Shown: piece by piece, positions 11,634 to 22,211 of the stretch
How positions within the stretch are numbered: position 1 is the first letter of the stretch
How the letters are laid out: each line of letters opens with the position of its first letter
Translations under genes and position numbers: made by a program
Notes under the pieces: model-generated
Database searches by the model: none
Told to the model about the DNA's origin: nothing
What the model saw: the letters and a program-made list of their open reading frames with translations, nothing else
Source: Dimargaris cristalligena
Lineage: Eukaryota > Kickxellomycota > Dimargaritomycetes > Dimargaritales > Dimargaritaceae
Length of the DNA stretch: 30,603 nt
Assembly (NCBI GenBank): GCA_027576995.1
Contig: JANBQC010000336.1
Span: 1-30,603 of the forward strand
Reading direction: 5' to 3'

Positions 11634-12573
11634 TTACTGCCAATATTCCGATTTGGCATTTCGCAACTGATGCTCGAGATAATCAACCTAATGTCGGAGA
11701 GATGGGTGGGTGTGATTTTACCAACAGTTAGGCAATAGAGTCATAAGAGGAATTAGTGAGTGCAATTGGTTACCATGGAGTGAATTTACACATGCATCAG
11801 CAAATTTGGATCGTCATCACACCCTGCAGGTATGAATGACCTAATCATTGGACCACTTCGATATGATAGTAACATATATAATAGAAAGAACGACCCCCCC
11901 TCTGGCAGCCTATAAATATAATGCTGGGAGTGTGTGTGTGTGTGTGTGTGTGTGAAAGCGCAGGGGGAAGATGAAGTGAGCCAGAAGTGGGAGGCGCAGC
12001 CTCAATTTCCTCGAGTATTGGTGGATAATCCCAGTAGGAGGGGGGGGAGGAGAGGCACACTACTTACCTCGCATTTGTTTTTAATGTAGTACCAAGAAAG
12101 GCGGTAGTTAGTATCCCGTAGCTCAAAAAGATTGCGAATTAAATCTTCGGGCCGTGACTCCGCGGCTATAGGGCGGGGGTCTAGACCGCCTGCGGTCGAC
12201 ATGATAGACCCACACGTAGTAGTAGGAGCAGTAGTAGGCCTGGGGGTACGCGCTTGCGTTAGTGGCGGCAGGATGCCCGATAAAACAGACGAGGTGGACG
12301 ACAGCGGTGGCAGTAGCAGTAGTGACGACGCCGGCGACTTACCGACCTGGGCCGGACTGCTGGGGTGGGCCGCCGGGGTCAAATCCAGACTAATGAATTT
12401 CGGTGGTAGTTGGGGCAACTGAAAATGGCCCCGTAAAAAGCCGAACCGGACCTCCAAGGCCTGTAGTCTCTGGTGCAACTGCGAAATACCTTCCGTCAAA
12501 TTCAACGGGGTCACTTTCCGGCGGGAACGAGCGGGTACCAGTATTGAACTCGGGGTTGTAGTAGTAGTAGTAA
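11634..12573 (-). CDS. Unrecognised coiled-coil-like protein, 3' part of a spliced gene broken by an assembly gap
   Basis: The best supported unknown gene. One exon runs from the gap edge (12573) to 12068 and ends in KNKCE at a GAG|GTAAGT donor. After a 380-nt intron, an acceptor (CGACATTAG) at 11688-11689 opens a last exon, 11687-11634, that continues in phase with VDYLEHQLRNAKSEYWQ and a TAA stop. The visible part starts with poly-Thr, then a basic RSRRK patch, a helical stretch (LTEGISQLHQRLQALEVRF), a Ser/Thr/Pro-rich middle, and a C-terminal helix (PEDLIRNLFELRDTNYRLSW) continuing over the splice. Heptad-like spacing suggests a coiled coil. I do not recognise the family. The 5' end is in or beyond the gap, and the frame across the N run cannot be trusted. 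Confidence 0.6.
11931..11954. repeat. (TG)12 microsatellite in an intron
   Basis: Perfect TG run inside the proposed 380-nt intron of the unrecognised minus-strand gene. Confidence 0.95.
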
Positions 12574-12671
12574 NNNNNNNNNNNNNNNNNNNNNNNNNNN
12601 NNNNNNNNNNNNNNNNNNNNNNNNNNNNNNNNNNNNNNNNNNNNNNNNNNNNNNNNNNNNNNNNNNNNNNN
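12574..12671. other. Assembly gap (98 N)
   Basis: The N run begins directly after a (GTA)n trinucleotide tract at 12558-12573, which codes for threonines on the minus strand. A repeat probably broke the assembly. The true length and the reading frame across it are unknown. Confidence 0.98.
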
Positions 12672-14091
12672 TGTGTAGTAATTAGAATCAAGTTAAGCAA
12701 GTTAGGGGGAGTAGCGAAGATAATCAATTTCTGAAGGTAGGTTTAGCCTGTGGTGGCTGGGACTGCGGACCGCACGAATACTTCATCGATATCGGAGGTC
12801 TAAAGGGCGTGGGCGAAGGCTGTATATATATAGATATTTCTCTTCACGTTCATCCAACTCCCTATTAGTAGGTAACCTATACATATATAGCCAAGTATAT
12901 GTATATATTTAGACACCAAGGGGGGGGATGTGGGTAGATGTAGGCCAGACAGAATACCAGGATGAGTAGGCAAAGAGTGAGGGAGGGAATGGGGATGAAG
13001 GGGAGAGGGAGGCGGCAGATCATCCAAGACCATATCTCAATACAGTGACCATGCAGTGGAAGCAGCCGCAAAACCACTGCCACTACCACATTGGATTGAC
13101 CCAAATGGAAAATGCCAAAAAGGAGGGGGATACGGATTATAGTGGCGGGTGCGCAAAGGGTTCGCCGCGCAATGGTAAGCATAGCCAGGACTGGAAATTA
13201 GGGTGGATGCCCTTTTTAAAAAGAACAAAAACATGGTAATCCAGAACAAGCCCCTCCCCCCTAAAATAAGGCCATTAATCTAACTCCCCGGCCCACATTG
13301 CTCATAATTATTTGAAAAAAGACGTGATGTAAGCCGCTTACCAGCAACTCTCTTTAACCGAGCAGGGCGGGAAAACAATGGTAACAAGTAGCTGGAAAAA
13401 CAGGGACAATGAGTTGGCGGGATAAGGAAGGAAGGGGCGCGCGCACCATTAGGTCGAAAACCAGGTAGAATCAAGGGTACTTGTAGGAGGAGGAGGAGGC
13501 TATGGGTCGGGAAGGTTAGAAATTACCGGGACAAAAGGGCGGGGGTTCTGTAAATGGACGCGTGGCAACGAACTGGCCGAGGGTGAGTGAGATAAAAGGG
13601 AGTCAGGTGGCTGTAACCACCAGGCTCATCAGCAAAGGTGTTCCGCTACATTCAGTAACGCAGCCCTAGCAAATGGGGACTTTGGGTTGAAGGGGCTAGT
13701 GAAAAAGAGAGATACACACCCGCACGGGGATTAGCAAAAGTATTTTCCGTCAAATCAGCCGCAACTTGGTTGGTATACATGCCCACATCTATTTTCACTT
13801 GGCGAATCACCCCGTGTGATCTATTTGCCAGTCCAGCGCCTATTAAACCAACCCCTATATATATATATACATCTTAGTCCTAATTATCGACTCGCCCCGA
13901 TTCCCATCCCGCCTTCACTGCCGCGCTTCCCATTCGTAACGTCACTACTACTCCTCCATTACATCGCCCAATATTCGACTATCCGTACTGGTGAAAAATA
14001 ATAAAAAAGAAAACCAGCCCAGCATGCCCCTGAATAATAGCAATATCCTCCCGTGGTCTCCACTCCCCTAATGGCTGCTATACGTGCCCAG
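12672..14091. other. No recognised gene; candidate 5' exons only
   Basis: This stretch may hold 5' exons of the gene broken by the gap and upstream parts of a plus-strand gene ending at 14170. Donor-like sites appear on both strands (for example CTGGTAAGC on minus near 13340, AATGGTAAGC on plus near 13174), and a TATATATATATA run lies at about 13856-13868. I could not assemble a convincing protein. Confidence 0.35.
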
Positions 14092-14170
14092 CGGTCCTGG
14101 TGGCAGTAGCGGTTTCATGGACGACATGGCCCGTGAAATGAAGCTATACTCGGAAGATTCGGAGAGCTAA
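14092..14170 (+). CDS. Possible last exon of an unrecognised plus-strand gene
   Basis: After a CTAAT branch-like site and a GTGCCCAG acceptor, the frame reads GPGGSSGFMDDMAREMKLYS and ends in EDSES with a TAA stop. An AATAAA polyadenylation signal follows at about 14201. The composition looks like a real acidic C-terminus. The upstream exons are not clear; an ATG at 14025 would join in phase, but only over a 39-nt intron with a poor donor, so I do not assert it. Confidence 0.3.
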
Positions 14171-15916
14171 ACTGGGCGTTTAACCCATTACCCGGTTTCC
14201 AATAAATCGCACTGTATCCCGATCGCATAGTCAGGTTGATTCCCCGCCTATCCCACCGCATTGCCAACAACAATCACTTCGGCGAGCCACCACCACCCCT
14301 CTCCTCCTCTTTTACCAAAAAAATAAATACCTTACCCTATGTACCGTCTTTTCTTTTTTTGTTTTGGTTTTGCGCTCCGGAATAAGGCAGCCGACCCATG
14401 GCGTAGGTCGCCAGACCAAGATATACCCTTCTCGAGCTGCAGCCATGATGCGCAGAGGGCTTCAGTGATGCGCCAAGTGATATGACTACACGCCATGGGC
14501 ACTCAGCTGACAGTGTCGGGCATGAAGCGCATTTCCGATAGGGGGACACATTCAGCAGCCTATACACCGCACAGTAGAAAGGATGAAGGAGGAGGGGGGG
14601 AGGGAGGGAAGGGAAGGGTTGCTTACCTGGGGCTAGCAGACTTGCCGCCCTCTTACCTACTGGGAACCCTCACCCCTACCCAATAGCTCAAGGGATTGGG
14701 AGGATGTGAAAATAAGAGTGGCCGTGCATAGATAGGAGTGAGGGTATTGGCGCGGGTGTTGCTATGTAAGTACCCCGCCAAAAGTGCAGAATGGGTCCCT
14801 AAATGAAGCGGGTACGAGACCCCCCCCCCCACACACACACAGCATGGCCCGTCCAGTCCTAATTAGCCGACGAACAACGTGGACTAATGAGCAGTATACG
14901 GATAAAATGAGAGAAAGAGAGTGCGTCTATGTGTCTCTAAGCGGATGGTTGTTGACCTGGCTTTAGAAGAGGCCCATGTCCCAGGGGATGAACAAAATCA
15001 GCGGCGGTCGGACGTCGGAAATCCCGGAATAAAAGCCCCAAGTGAAAAAGGAAATCAAAAGCGAATAGTGGCGAGAGATAGTATAATATGTCATGCAAGT
15101 GGGCTAGAAAGAAGAGGCGAAGGGAAGTGAGGAGGAGGAGTAGGAGTAGGAGTAGTACACACAGGTAGAGAGTGGGCTGCATAGCCGAATCCGAATCCAA
15201 ACCGGTAGATGACGGATACAGGTCACCTTGGCCGACCTGCAGCCTGATGCAGAGCGCGACTGGATATCTCGCCTTCTCAGCCCTTTTCTATTTTTTTCCT
15301 TAACGGCCAGTAAGAAAATAGGCGATGCATCGCACACCGTCAACGCGAGGCTGCGAGGCCCAAGAAGGAAAGGGAGGCGCGAGAGGAGAAAAGAAAGCGA
15401 GGGGAAATAGGTGCAATATGGGGCAAGATACTTGGCCGAATTAGCCCACGCATGAGACAATCCTCCCCATATCCCCTCAAATCTCCCCCCTTTTTAGCCT
15501 GTTCAAAGAAGCATTACTCGTTAATCCGGTGAATGCGGCGAGTCAGCCGGTCATGCAGCAGAGGCCAGATAACAATACAGGGATCGGCCGCGGGGGGAAG
15601 GAGAGAGGAGAGGCAGAAAGCGAAGGTGAGGGTGCTGGGGTGAAACAGCCCGGTTACGGTGGGTACGGGAATGTAGATGAATAGGTAAAGAACAAGATAG
15701 CGGTTGCAAGAATATCTCAGGGTAAGCTGTTAACTTTGGGGGGAGGTTGGGACTGTGGCATCGCCCTGAATAGAGCAGGCTTTATCCGATGCTCAAATTT
15801 CGTAATCTATTCCGTAGACCGCATAACCCCCCTGGTTAGATGCCAAATTCGGACTCTCTGGGAAGTGGGACTTTTATAACTTACTTTAATCCGATTCCTT
15901 TTGTGGTGGATTGTCC
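14171..15916. other. No gene recognised
   Basis: Overlapping open frames on both strands (14337-15460) are driven by simple sequence such as TCC/TAC runs and show no domain pattern. It holds a poly-C plus (AC)n tract at 14820-14840 and a GGAGTA repeat near 15133-15155. Confidence 0.5.
14820..14840. repeat. Poly-C tract followed by (AC)5
   Basis: Eleven C residues followed by five AC units. A similar long C tract occurs near 22051-22063. Confidence 0.9.
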
Positions 15917-16868
15917 CTAGACAATCCCGTCAGTAGGTAGATCGAGATTGGGGTATTTCTCCCACCGGGTGGGGGGTACGCCGGCCTCTCCGGCCTTTCC
16001 TAAGGGTTGATCGCTTTATTTAGACGGCAAGTCACGACCCAATTGTAATGCAGAATATTGTGTTCGCCATACACCGCCTGCTCTAGTTCCGGCCCTGGTC
16101 CTGGTCCTGGTCCCAGTCCGACCCACGGGTGGTCCGTTCCTCGCGCAGTCCGCCGGTCCCACAGGAATAATACCTTACCCTCACCGAATATCATTTCGAT
16201 GGACTACCAAAAAAATATATATATTTTCTAATCCCTAAAAAAGGGTTTAGCAACCCTCTATTTATCACACTACCGAGGGACTTCAAGGGGTGCTTACCAA
16301 TTTAGATGTCATGACGGGTGGCTTGGGTGGCGATCGTGGCGGAGGGCCCGAGGTTATGGGGGAGGTGACCAGTCGTAAATTGGCGGTAGTCGGTGTACCT
16401 ACCGGCGCCTGTTTACCGTAAGCAATGAAGTGCACAGTTGATGAACTCTGATGGCGCGACTGGGAGGTAGTTGAGCTAGGGCAGGGTTTGGGGCTGGGGC
16501 TGGGACTGGGACTGGGGGAGTTTCGAGGAGCATTTGGCTCAAAGTGGGAAGTCGGCGGACTTGTCCAAAAGGAAGGGGCAGAGCAGGGCGAATGTAGAGA
16601 TACTTTCATGATTGCAAGAGCAGGGGGTGAATGTGTGGGGGGAGGGAGGGGATATACCCGGAAATGGCAGGCGTGAGAGGGGTTTAATAATCGAATTTTT
16701 CGGCGGGGGGAGCGTGCTGTAATAAAGGCGGAATAGGAATAAGGGGGTGCGTGTAGAACAGGAGGTATTGCCAGGAAATAAGAAAAACAATAATCCCGAA
16801 TACTACTGTGCTTTCGGTGAACCGTTAGGGGAAAAGGGGAAGGTGTGGCACTCGTTATTGCCTGAGAA
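15917..16868 (-). CDS. Unrecognised Pro/Ser-rich protein, three or more exons
   Basis: A spliced minus-strand gene inferred from phase. A long exon ends at 16298 (…PPVMTSKL, donor TTG|GTAAGC). Its frame is open upstream to about 16881, with a possible acceptor (TTCTCAG) at 16869. A 25-nt exon at 16179-16203 (SIEMIFGE plus one base; acceptor GGTAG, donor GTAAGG) follows a 94-nt intron. The last exon, 15917-15999, continues in phase after a CCCTTAG acceptor with KAGEAGVPPTRWEKYPNLDL and ends PTDGIV. The long exon is disordered-looking: a (Ser-Pro)n run, then HFIAYGKQAPVGTPTTANL. Both introns fit phase. I recognise no family, and the pyrimidine-rich upstream half of the long exon may instead be intron or leader. 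Confidence 0.4.
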
Positions 16869-17256
16869 TGATTTGTTTACAGCATAATTGTATATGGTAC
16901 ATTAACCTGTAAGTAAGTGTATGATTGATAATGAAATGACTAGAGATGAGACGTTTTTTCTTTTGTTTTTGTAGTGGGGTAAGGAAGTGACGAATGTCGG
17001 CAAAACAGGTTAATTACATTGCTTTAGAAAGCAGGCATGGGCGGCGTCATCGTTACTTATCCCTTTTATAAGGTACGGCGTAGCACTTACTCCGCGGGGT
17101 AGGTATTGTAATGGACTTCCGAAAATTGGATAGATACAAAAGCCGACTCGAATAGGTGAGAGGGAGAAACAGACCGCGTACGCCCAAGGTCCATCGTCAG
17201 TTCCTTAAACAGATTGGGCTTAGGCACAGTATAATTGTGTGTAGCTTCAAAAGTAC
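16869..17256. other. No gene recognised
   Basis: Short stretch between the Pro/Ser-rich candidate gene and MITE copy 2. I see only possible splice or promoter elements of the former, such as TTACTTACAG on the minus strand near 16908. Confidence 0.4.
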
Positions 17257-17400
17257 ATATGGGAGAAGTTCATTCAGGCTGTATAATGAAAAATCCATTG
17301 GGTGAGGTCAATATTACTAGTTAAAAGCTATTCCCATATACATTTGCCGATACATGTATTATGTAAAACCTTATACAGCTGGTTTGAATTTCATCCATAT
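17257..17400. mobile_element. MITE-like element, copy 2 (144 bp)
   Basis: Starts ATATGGGAGAAGTTCATTCA and ends TTTCATCCATAT. The left end and the reversed right end both contain GCTGTATAA about 20 bases in, showing the inverted-repeat design. An inner TTCCCATATA also pairs with the left end, so the unit can fold in more than one way. Confidence 0.8.
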
Positions 17401-18604
17401 CGGTCAGTAATGTGTCTTCCATGGATGGCCCTGGCGCCGGAATTTGCCTGTAATGGTATACCATTGACACCATACCGGAGGGTCCGGCAGAGACGCGGTA
17501 GCTTGGACCCGGCCATCGGTCGGAATAAATTACCGTTACACTGGTCCATTTTGCCCACAATATTTCGACACCATCTTTTTGACCACAACGCCCCTGTCCG
17601 TTGCAGTAAACTCCTTGATTATTGTCCAACTACAATACCTCCTCTCTATCTAATTAGGCTCAAGTATGTGTGTGGGTGTGGATAAGCAGGCCAAGGGGGG
17701 CTAACAGAAGTAGTATAAACCACGGGATAACCTAAACGAACCCGAACTGATGGTTTACTAATGTATTAAAGTTCCATTTTTCTTTTATTTTTGGTTTTAA
17801 GCCCCCGTATATCAACCGGGGTACTACATGCATGTCTTACTTCCATACTCCGGATAAAATAGGTAAGGTTGAAATGGCGTGGTCGTTTGGCCGCCAGCCA
17901 ACCGGAGGTGGGTGATTAAAGTGTCATTGGGCGCAGAGGTGGGCCGGCGGTATAAGATTGCATCTAAGGTGATTGTACCGAAGCGGTGGCCCCGAGAGGG
18001 TGTGAGGTCAAATGGTACGACCCACATGTGCGTACACAGCTCCATTATTTGGCAGGGGCGAGGCAGTGCCCGTTGGAATGAAGTAGTCGGAAGTCGTGGG
18101 TGGTCGCTGCGATTGAAGCGATAAGGACAAGAAGTTGGGCCGAGAAACCGGCCTCACATTCCATGGTTTCCCTACCATCATGTTGATAGGGCGGGTCTAC
18201 AACCGATGGAGAGGATTTCGGATAAACATCAAACGCCCCACCAGCCTCATAATAGGACATGGGTCTAGTATTTACTACACACTAGTATATGAGTGACCAG
18301 TTAGTTCATTGCCATCTTTAATGTCGTCGGTGTAATGACCCGGCAGAGTACACTCTGTATTTGCCGATACTTGCTTCCGCAGTATATCCGAACAATTTTT
18401 GTACGCAATAGTTGAAACCGGTCCATTACATTAAACAAGGTCTATAGCATCGTTGCGACCTCCTGGCTAACAGTCCCAAGGTCTACCCAGCCCCCTTTGT
18501 ATCTACACCCATTTCCTCAGTGTGGAAGGGGGGCTGACTAATGCCGTTCCTCATTATATACTCTTTGGGCAAATTTGTTTTCGCCACGCTGCTGGTTGAC
18601 TATC
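17401..18604. other. No recognised gene; one possible exon
   Basis: Open frames on both strands at 17391-17685 run into the MITE and are not convincing. The minus-strand frame at 17824-18106 is listed separately. The rest (18261-18604) shows nothing recognisable. Confidence 0.4.
17841..18106 (-). CDS. Possible internal exon, unknown protein
   Basis: An open frame follows a pyrimidine-rich tract ending in an AATCGCAG acceptor and stays open to a GGAA|GTAAGA donor. It includes MELCTHMWVVPFDLTPSRGH and TITLDAILYRRPTSAPND. Codon use looks plausible but I recognise nothing, and neighbouring exons were not found. Confidence 0.2.
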
Positions 18605-18750
18605 GTATGTGAGAAGTTCATTCAGGCTGTAAAGGGAAAAATCCATTGGATGAGGCCAATATTACTGGTTAAAAGCCATTCTCACATATTTTCGCCCATA
18701 TATGTATTATGTAAACCCTTATATATGGTTGGTTTGAATTTTATCCATAT
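18605..18750. mobile_element. MITE-like element, copy 3 (tandem with copy 4)
   Basis: Begins GTATGTGAGAAGTTCATTCA and ends TTTTATCCATAT. Its last ATAT is also the first ATAT of copy 4, so the two units are head to tail with a shared end. Confidence 0.78.
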
Positions 18751-18890
18751 GCGAGAAGTTCATCCAAGCTGTATAACGAAAAATCCATTAGATTCAGCCA
18801 ATATTACTAGTTAACAATACATTTCCCATATATTTTCCCATACACGTATAATGTAAACCCTTATATAGCTGGGCCGAATTCCACCCATAT
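18747..18890. mobile_element. MITE-like element, copy 4 (tandem with copy 3)
   Basis: Begins ATATGCGAGAAGTTCATCCA and ends CCGAATTCCACCCATAT. It keeps CpG at several positions (GCGAG, AACGAA, CACGTA, GCCGAA) where other copies have TG or CA, so it may be nearer the ancestral state. Confidence 0.8.
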
Positions 18891-19113
18891 GTTTGCTTTC
18901 AAAATGGCCGCTCCCGGCTACGCCGCAAAAATCATCCGGTCTGAAGTAAAGGTGGATGACGACTCCCCTTCTCCCCGTCCAGTCCAACCGGCCGGTTATG
19001 CACTAACATGAAACTAGCGGCGGACATGGATACTAGTGGGTGCAGTCACCTAACCTGAAACACCACAGCTGCCGTGAAATGGGCATACTACAGTGAACCT
19101 ATTCCACGCATAT

Positions 19114-19365
19114 CTAAAGGGGGTGATTATTCATTTTAGGTGCATTATGACGAGATTGCAGCGCCTCCCATAAAACCCCGGCTAAGGAGAAATGAGGAAG
19201 GAGGAGGGGATGCAAAGTGAGGGGAACACAGGTTACCAATAAAGACGAGATGAATATGGGAAGGGAGGGAAGGCGGATGTCCCATTTACCCATATTCTTG
19301 AAGACATTGGCGGTTAATTCAGTCGTATTAGCGTATCGGACTTTACCGTAAGCATCGACTTTCAT
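19114..19365 (-). CDS. Candidate 47-residue spliced small protein, unknown
   Basis: Exon 1 (19290-19365) codes MKVDAYGKVRYANTTELTAN then VFKNM and ends at an ATGG|GTAAAT donor. Exon 2 (19114-19181) follows a pyrimidine-rich CTCCTTAG acceptor and continues AGVLWEALQSRHNAPKMNN to a TAG stop. The 108-nt intron is a multiple of three without stops, so an unspliced form would also be open. It may instead be the first or an inner exon of a larger gene. No family recognised. Confidence 0.25.
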   Translation of the reverse strand: MKVDAYGKVRYANTTELTANVFKNMGKWDIRLPSLPIFISSLLVTCVPLTLHPLLLPHFSLAGVLWEALQSRHNAPKMNNHPL

Positions 19366-20322
19366 CGTTGGAAGAGAGTATTAATGAATTTAGCACATCG
19401 CTGTCCGAGCCACCGTAAAATGCCCACATCATTTTAATGCAGCTAAATGTGGAAGTTGCGGTGGTACCGCGGAAGTCATAGACTCTGCCCTAGGTTCAAT
19501 AAATGGCCGATACTAAGACTATTGGTTCTTATCCTCCAATACATGGCGAGCGTGACCCCTTCTCCCTTTTTATTACTTTTTTTCAATCCCCCTCTATCTT
19601 CCCCATAAATCCGCGGTCTAGACTTAATTGCGGCCCTGTTGTTTCACCAAGCCCCTTATTTCGGGTCTCCAGACAGTTATTTATCTTGCGTCCATGTTAA
19701 TTAAATGATAATTTTAACAGAGTGGAGCACCAAATTCTATAATGGGAAGTGCGTCAATATATGTGATGTACTGGGCCCTGTGTCTCTTCTGGCCACTGCT
19801 ACACCGCCCTTGAGCTCGGTTACATAGGTAGGGGATTCCCCAATAACCGAAAGTTAAAGTCGGATAGCTGGTTATGGTTCTTCTCCGTTATGCCGTTACA
19901 CGACGATACTGGGATTTGCGGTGACAAGTTTCAGACCCCACTGTTCTGTCCCAGAAACTTCAATTGCCGAATTTGTGCAACTTTTTTAAATCTTGGATTG
20001 CCGCGGCTAGTCTTCTACCTCCCCCTTCACCTCGGTTACGCCCGATTGGGCCTAGCCTAGTTAACCACCATAAGCCTTATGGTCAATGACTCTGGGTCGA
20101 TGGATAGGGGGGGGAGGGTTTGAAGAGAGCCTGCCATTGTAAATGCAATCCGTTGACCCGCCTCCTCCAATCACCACATGCCCGATTTAACCACATTGCT
20201 CAGTTAGGCTGGCTTAACCCGCCGCCACTAATAACGGCCCACACTGCTGGCCAGTAGTCACTTTTCACGAGTCAGCTCATTTACCCCGGTACATCATCCT
20301 GCTGGCGGGGCTGGGCTGTGCG
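19366..20322. other. No gene recognised
   Basis: Only short frames without pattern are visible, including 19503-19700 on plus. I see no splice chain that joins into a protein. Confidence 0.45.
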
Positions 20323-20539
20323 TCAGAAGTGCAGGAGAGCGTCGCTGATGGCTTTTTGTTTAGCATAGATCTCCTCTTCCCCCTCCATGGCCTTCACTAT
20401 TACCCCTATCGGTAACCAATGTGGACCTAACGCACTGCCGGGTTTTATGAACAATAGCATTCGGGGCTCCATTAGCCCCGGCTGCATCCACGCATACGCC
20501 TCCTCCTCCCCCAACAAGTCCACTTTACCCATTATCCAT
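20323..20539 (-). CDS. Possible last exon of an unrecognised protein
   Basis: After a pyrimidine-rich ATTCTCAAG acceptor the frame reads WIMGKVDLLGEEEAYAWMQP, then GLMEPRMLLFIKPGSALGPH, and later KAMEGEEEIYAKQKAISDAL before a TGA stop. The GAG-rich codons and mix of acidic and hydrophobic residues look coding. It could also start at the inner ATG (20532) as a 69-residue protein. No family recognised. Confidence 0.3.
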
Positions 20540-21112
20540 CTTGAGAATGGGGGGCATACAGTGTGAATGAACCGGGGTATTTACCCGCCATAAACTGAGT
20601 GGGTGGGGAGGGGGGGCTACATCGCTTAGGCGGGTCACCACCATCATGAATATGTGTGGGTGTGCAGGTGCAGGAGTGCGCCTATACGAGAGGGGACGGT
20701 AATAGTGGCCGCGGCCATCGTCCCAGTGGACAATGAAACTAAAGCAAGTCGTTGCATATGTGCTGCATCCACCATTTTCCAACTTCAAATCGTACGATAA
20801 CCTCTAATGGTATAATTACTCCTTCATTCACTTTCACCTTCTCCTTCTCGCTCACTACTCTTTATTTACCTTCCACTAAATTTAGAGATCCCTAGTTACA
20901 CCAAGTGCTGGGTTCATCAATCCACACACACACACATATATATACACCCCCCTCCTTTTCAAGGGTCAAGGTAACCCGTAGTGTGTTACCCATTATTCTG
21001 GCCTCCCAAATTGGCCATACTCCGATAGAGCGCAAATTTCATCTTAGTGTTCCGTGAGTGTGTCACCATGGACTGGGATTTAGACCAATTGGTTTTATTG
21101 TTTTTTCTTCTC

Positions 21113-21152
21113 TTCCTCCCTCCCTCCCTCCCTCTCTCTCTCGCTCGCTCGC
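21113..21152. repeat. Pyrimidine-rich simple repeat (CCCT)n-(CT)n-(CGCT)n
   Basis: A run of CCCT units passes into CT and then GCTC units; no coding meaning. Confidence 0.85.
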
Positions 21153-21916
21153 AAACCGGAGGAAAAAGTTTAATAAGGCGATAATACTGGTAATCCGTCT
21201 GCGCCTGAGAATATTCGTTTAATCGCGGGTTCATCCCGAATAAGGAGAGGGGCAATCCATTTTGACTAGACTGTGGCCATCATGAACTTTACACCAAAAG
21301 TAACAGGCGTGGGTCTTTTTATGGGGATGTAAAGTAATAAAGGGCTCAAAATGGTGCCCAGGGTTAGTGTGGCGGTGTCGGGTAGGTTCTTGAAGACAGT
21401 CGGAAATGATCGTCATTAGTGGACGGAGAGATACGAGAACGCCTTCAGGATAGGCGGTAAGTATGCTTCCAAAGAAACAACTGTGGAAGAAATGGGGGGT
21501 GAAGAGGGGGGGGGTCGAGTGGTACTGACGAATGTTTGGGGTGATGCTTGGCGAATCCATTGGGTAGGGAGTAGGCCGCTGTTAAAACAGCCCAACTCTC
21601 ACTCTTTCTAGCATCTCGGTAAAACGGCTGGCGGAATATTGATATGCTAGAGAGGGTGACCCAAACACTATGTTCACTATAACTATCTCGAGTTAGTGGC
21701 ATAGCCCAGCCTAGATTCACCGAGCTTTGGTACAAGATATATTCCGTCAACCAAGCCAAGGGAGCAGTCTATTGCACTGGCGACGGAACCAATTCACTTC
21801 CCATGGCACAAATATATTTACATCGACCAGGGGAAGGTTAGATTCTAATATTGACCAGACCACATAACCCATGGATGAACTCATTTATTGCAAAAAGCGT
21901 AACCCACCGAATGCCT

Positions 21917-21934
21917 TCCAACTGATCGGCCAGT
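21917..21934. repeat. 18-nt direct repeat, first copy
   Basis: TCCAACTGATCGGCCAGT occurs here and again at 23946, with one mismatch if extended four bases to the left. On the minus strand both could code WPISW, but no gene is established around either. Confidence 0.8.
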
Positions 21935-22211
21935 ATTTAGGTTGTTCATCACATTGAACGCCCACGCGGGAAGGGCAAAAACGAAAGGAAATACCCCTAA
22001 GATATTTAACCAAATGGGTTCCCCCATTAGGGCTGTATAGAGTCACCCTACCCCCCCCCCCCACTTTCACCATTCCCTGAAGGTGTCGTATAGTTCCGAA
22101 CGTACTAATGTACTTCCCGCCCCTCCCCCCTCTCATTTCCAACCCCCGCCCTTTAACGGTGGACCAAAAGAGTTGATTGCAGGAACGGTACGTCCGAATT
22201 CCCCGTTTAGG

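Larger units (their letters stand above)
20540..22211. other. No gene recognised
   Basis: Several overlapping frames (for example 21445-21759 minus) have individual plausible splice sites but do not join into a recognisable product. It holds a CCCT/CT/CGCT simple repeat and one of two matching 18-nt sequences. Confidence 0.4.

Noticed and set aside
12877..13182. Minus frame starting MLTIARRTL, like a mitochondrial presequence
   Set aside because: The basic start is suggestive, but a second frame over the same DNA is equally open and no downstream domain or exon could be joined.
14612..14640. U1 snRNA-like CTTACCTGG
   Set aside because: Only the donor-complement core matches; the rest of a U1 gene is absent. 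It is better read as a minus-strand splice donor.
17321..17629. 102-residue minus-strand ORF
   Set aside because: Its C-terminal part comes from MITE copy 2 and the rest shows no family pattern.
13712..19365. Weak similarity between minus-strand pieces at 13.7 kb and 19.3 kb (Y-x-N ... LT-x-N-x-F-x-N ... AGV)
   Set aside because: About ten matching residues in 27 with gaps; not enough to claim paralogues, and the first piece has no good donor.
21445..21759. 104-residue minus-strand ORF
   Set aside because: Individual splice-like sites exist but no consistent chain or family; the tail is poly-pyrimidine derived.
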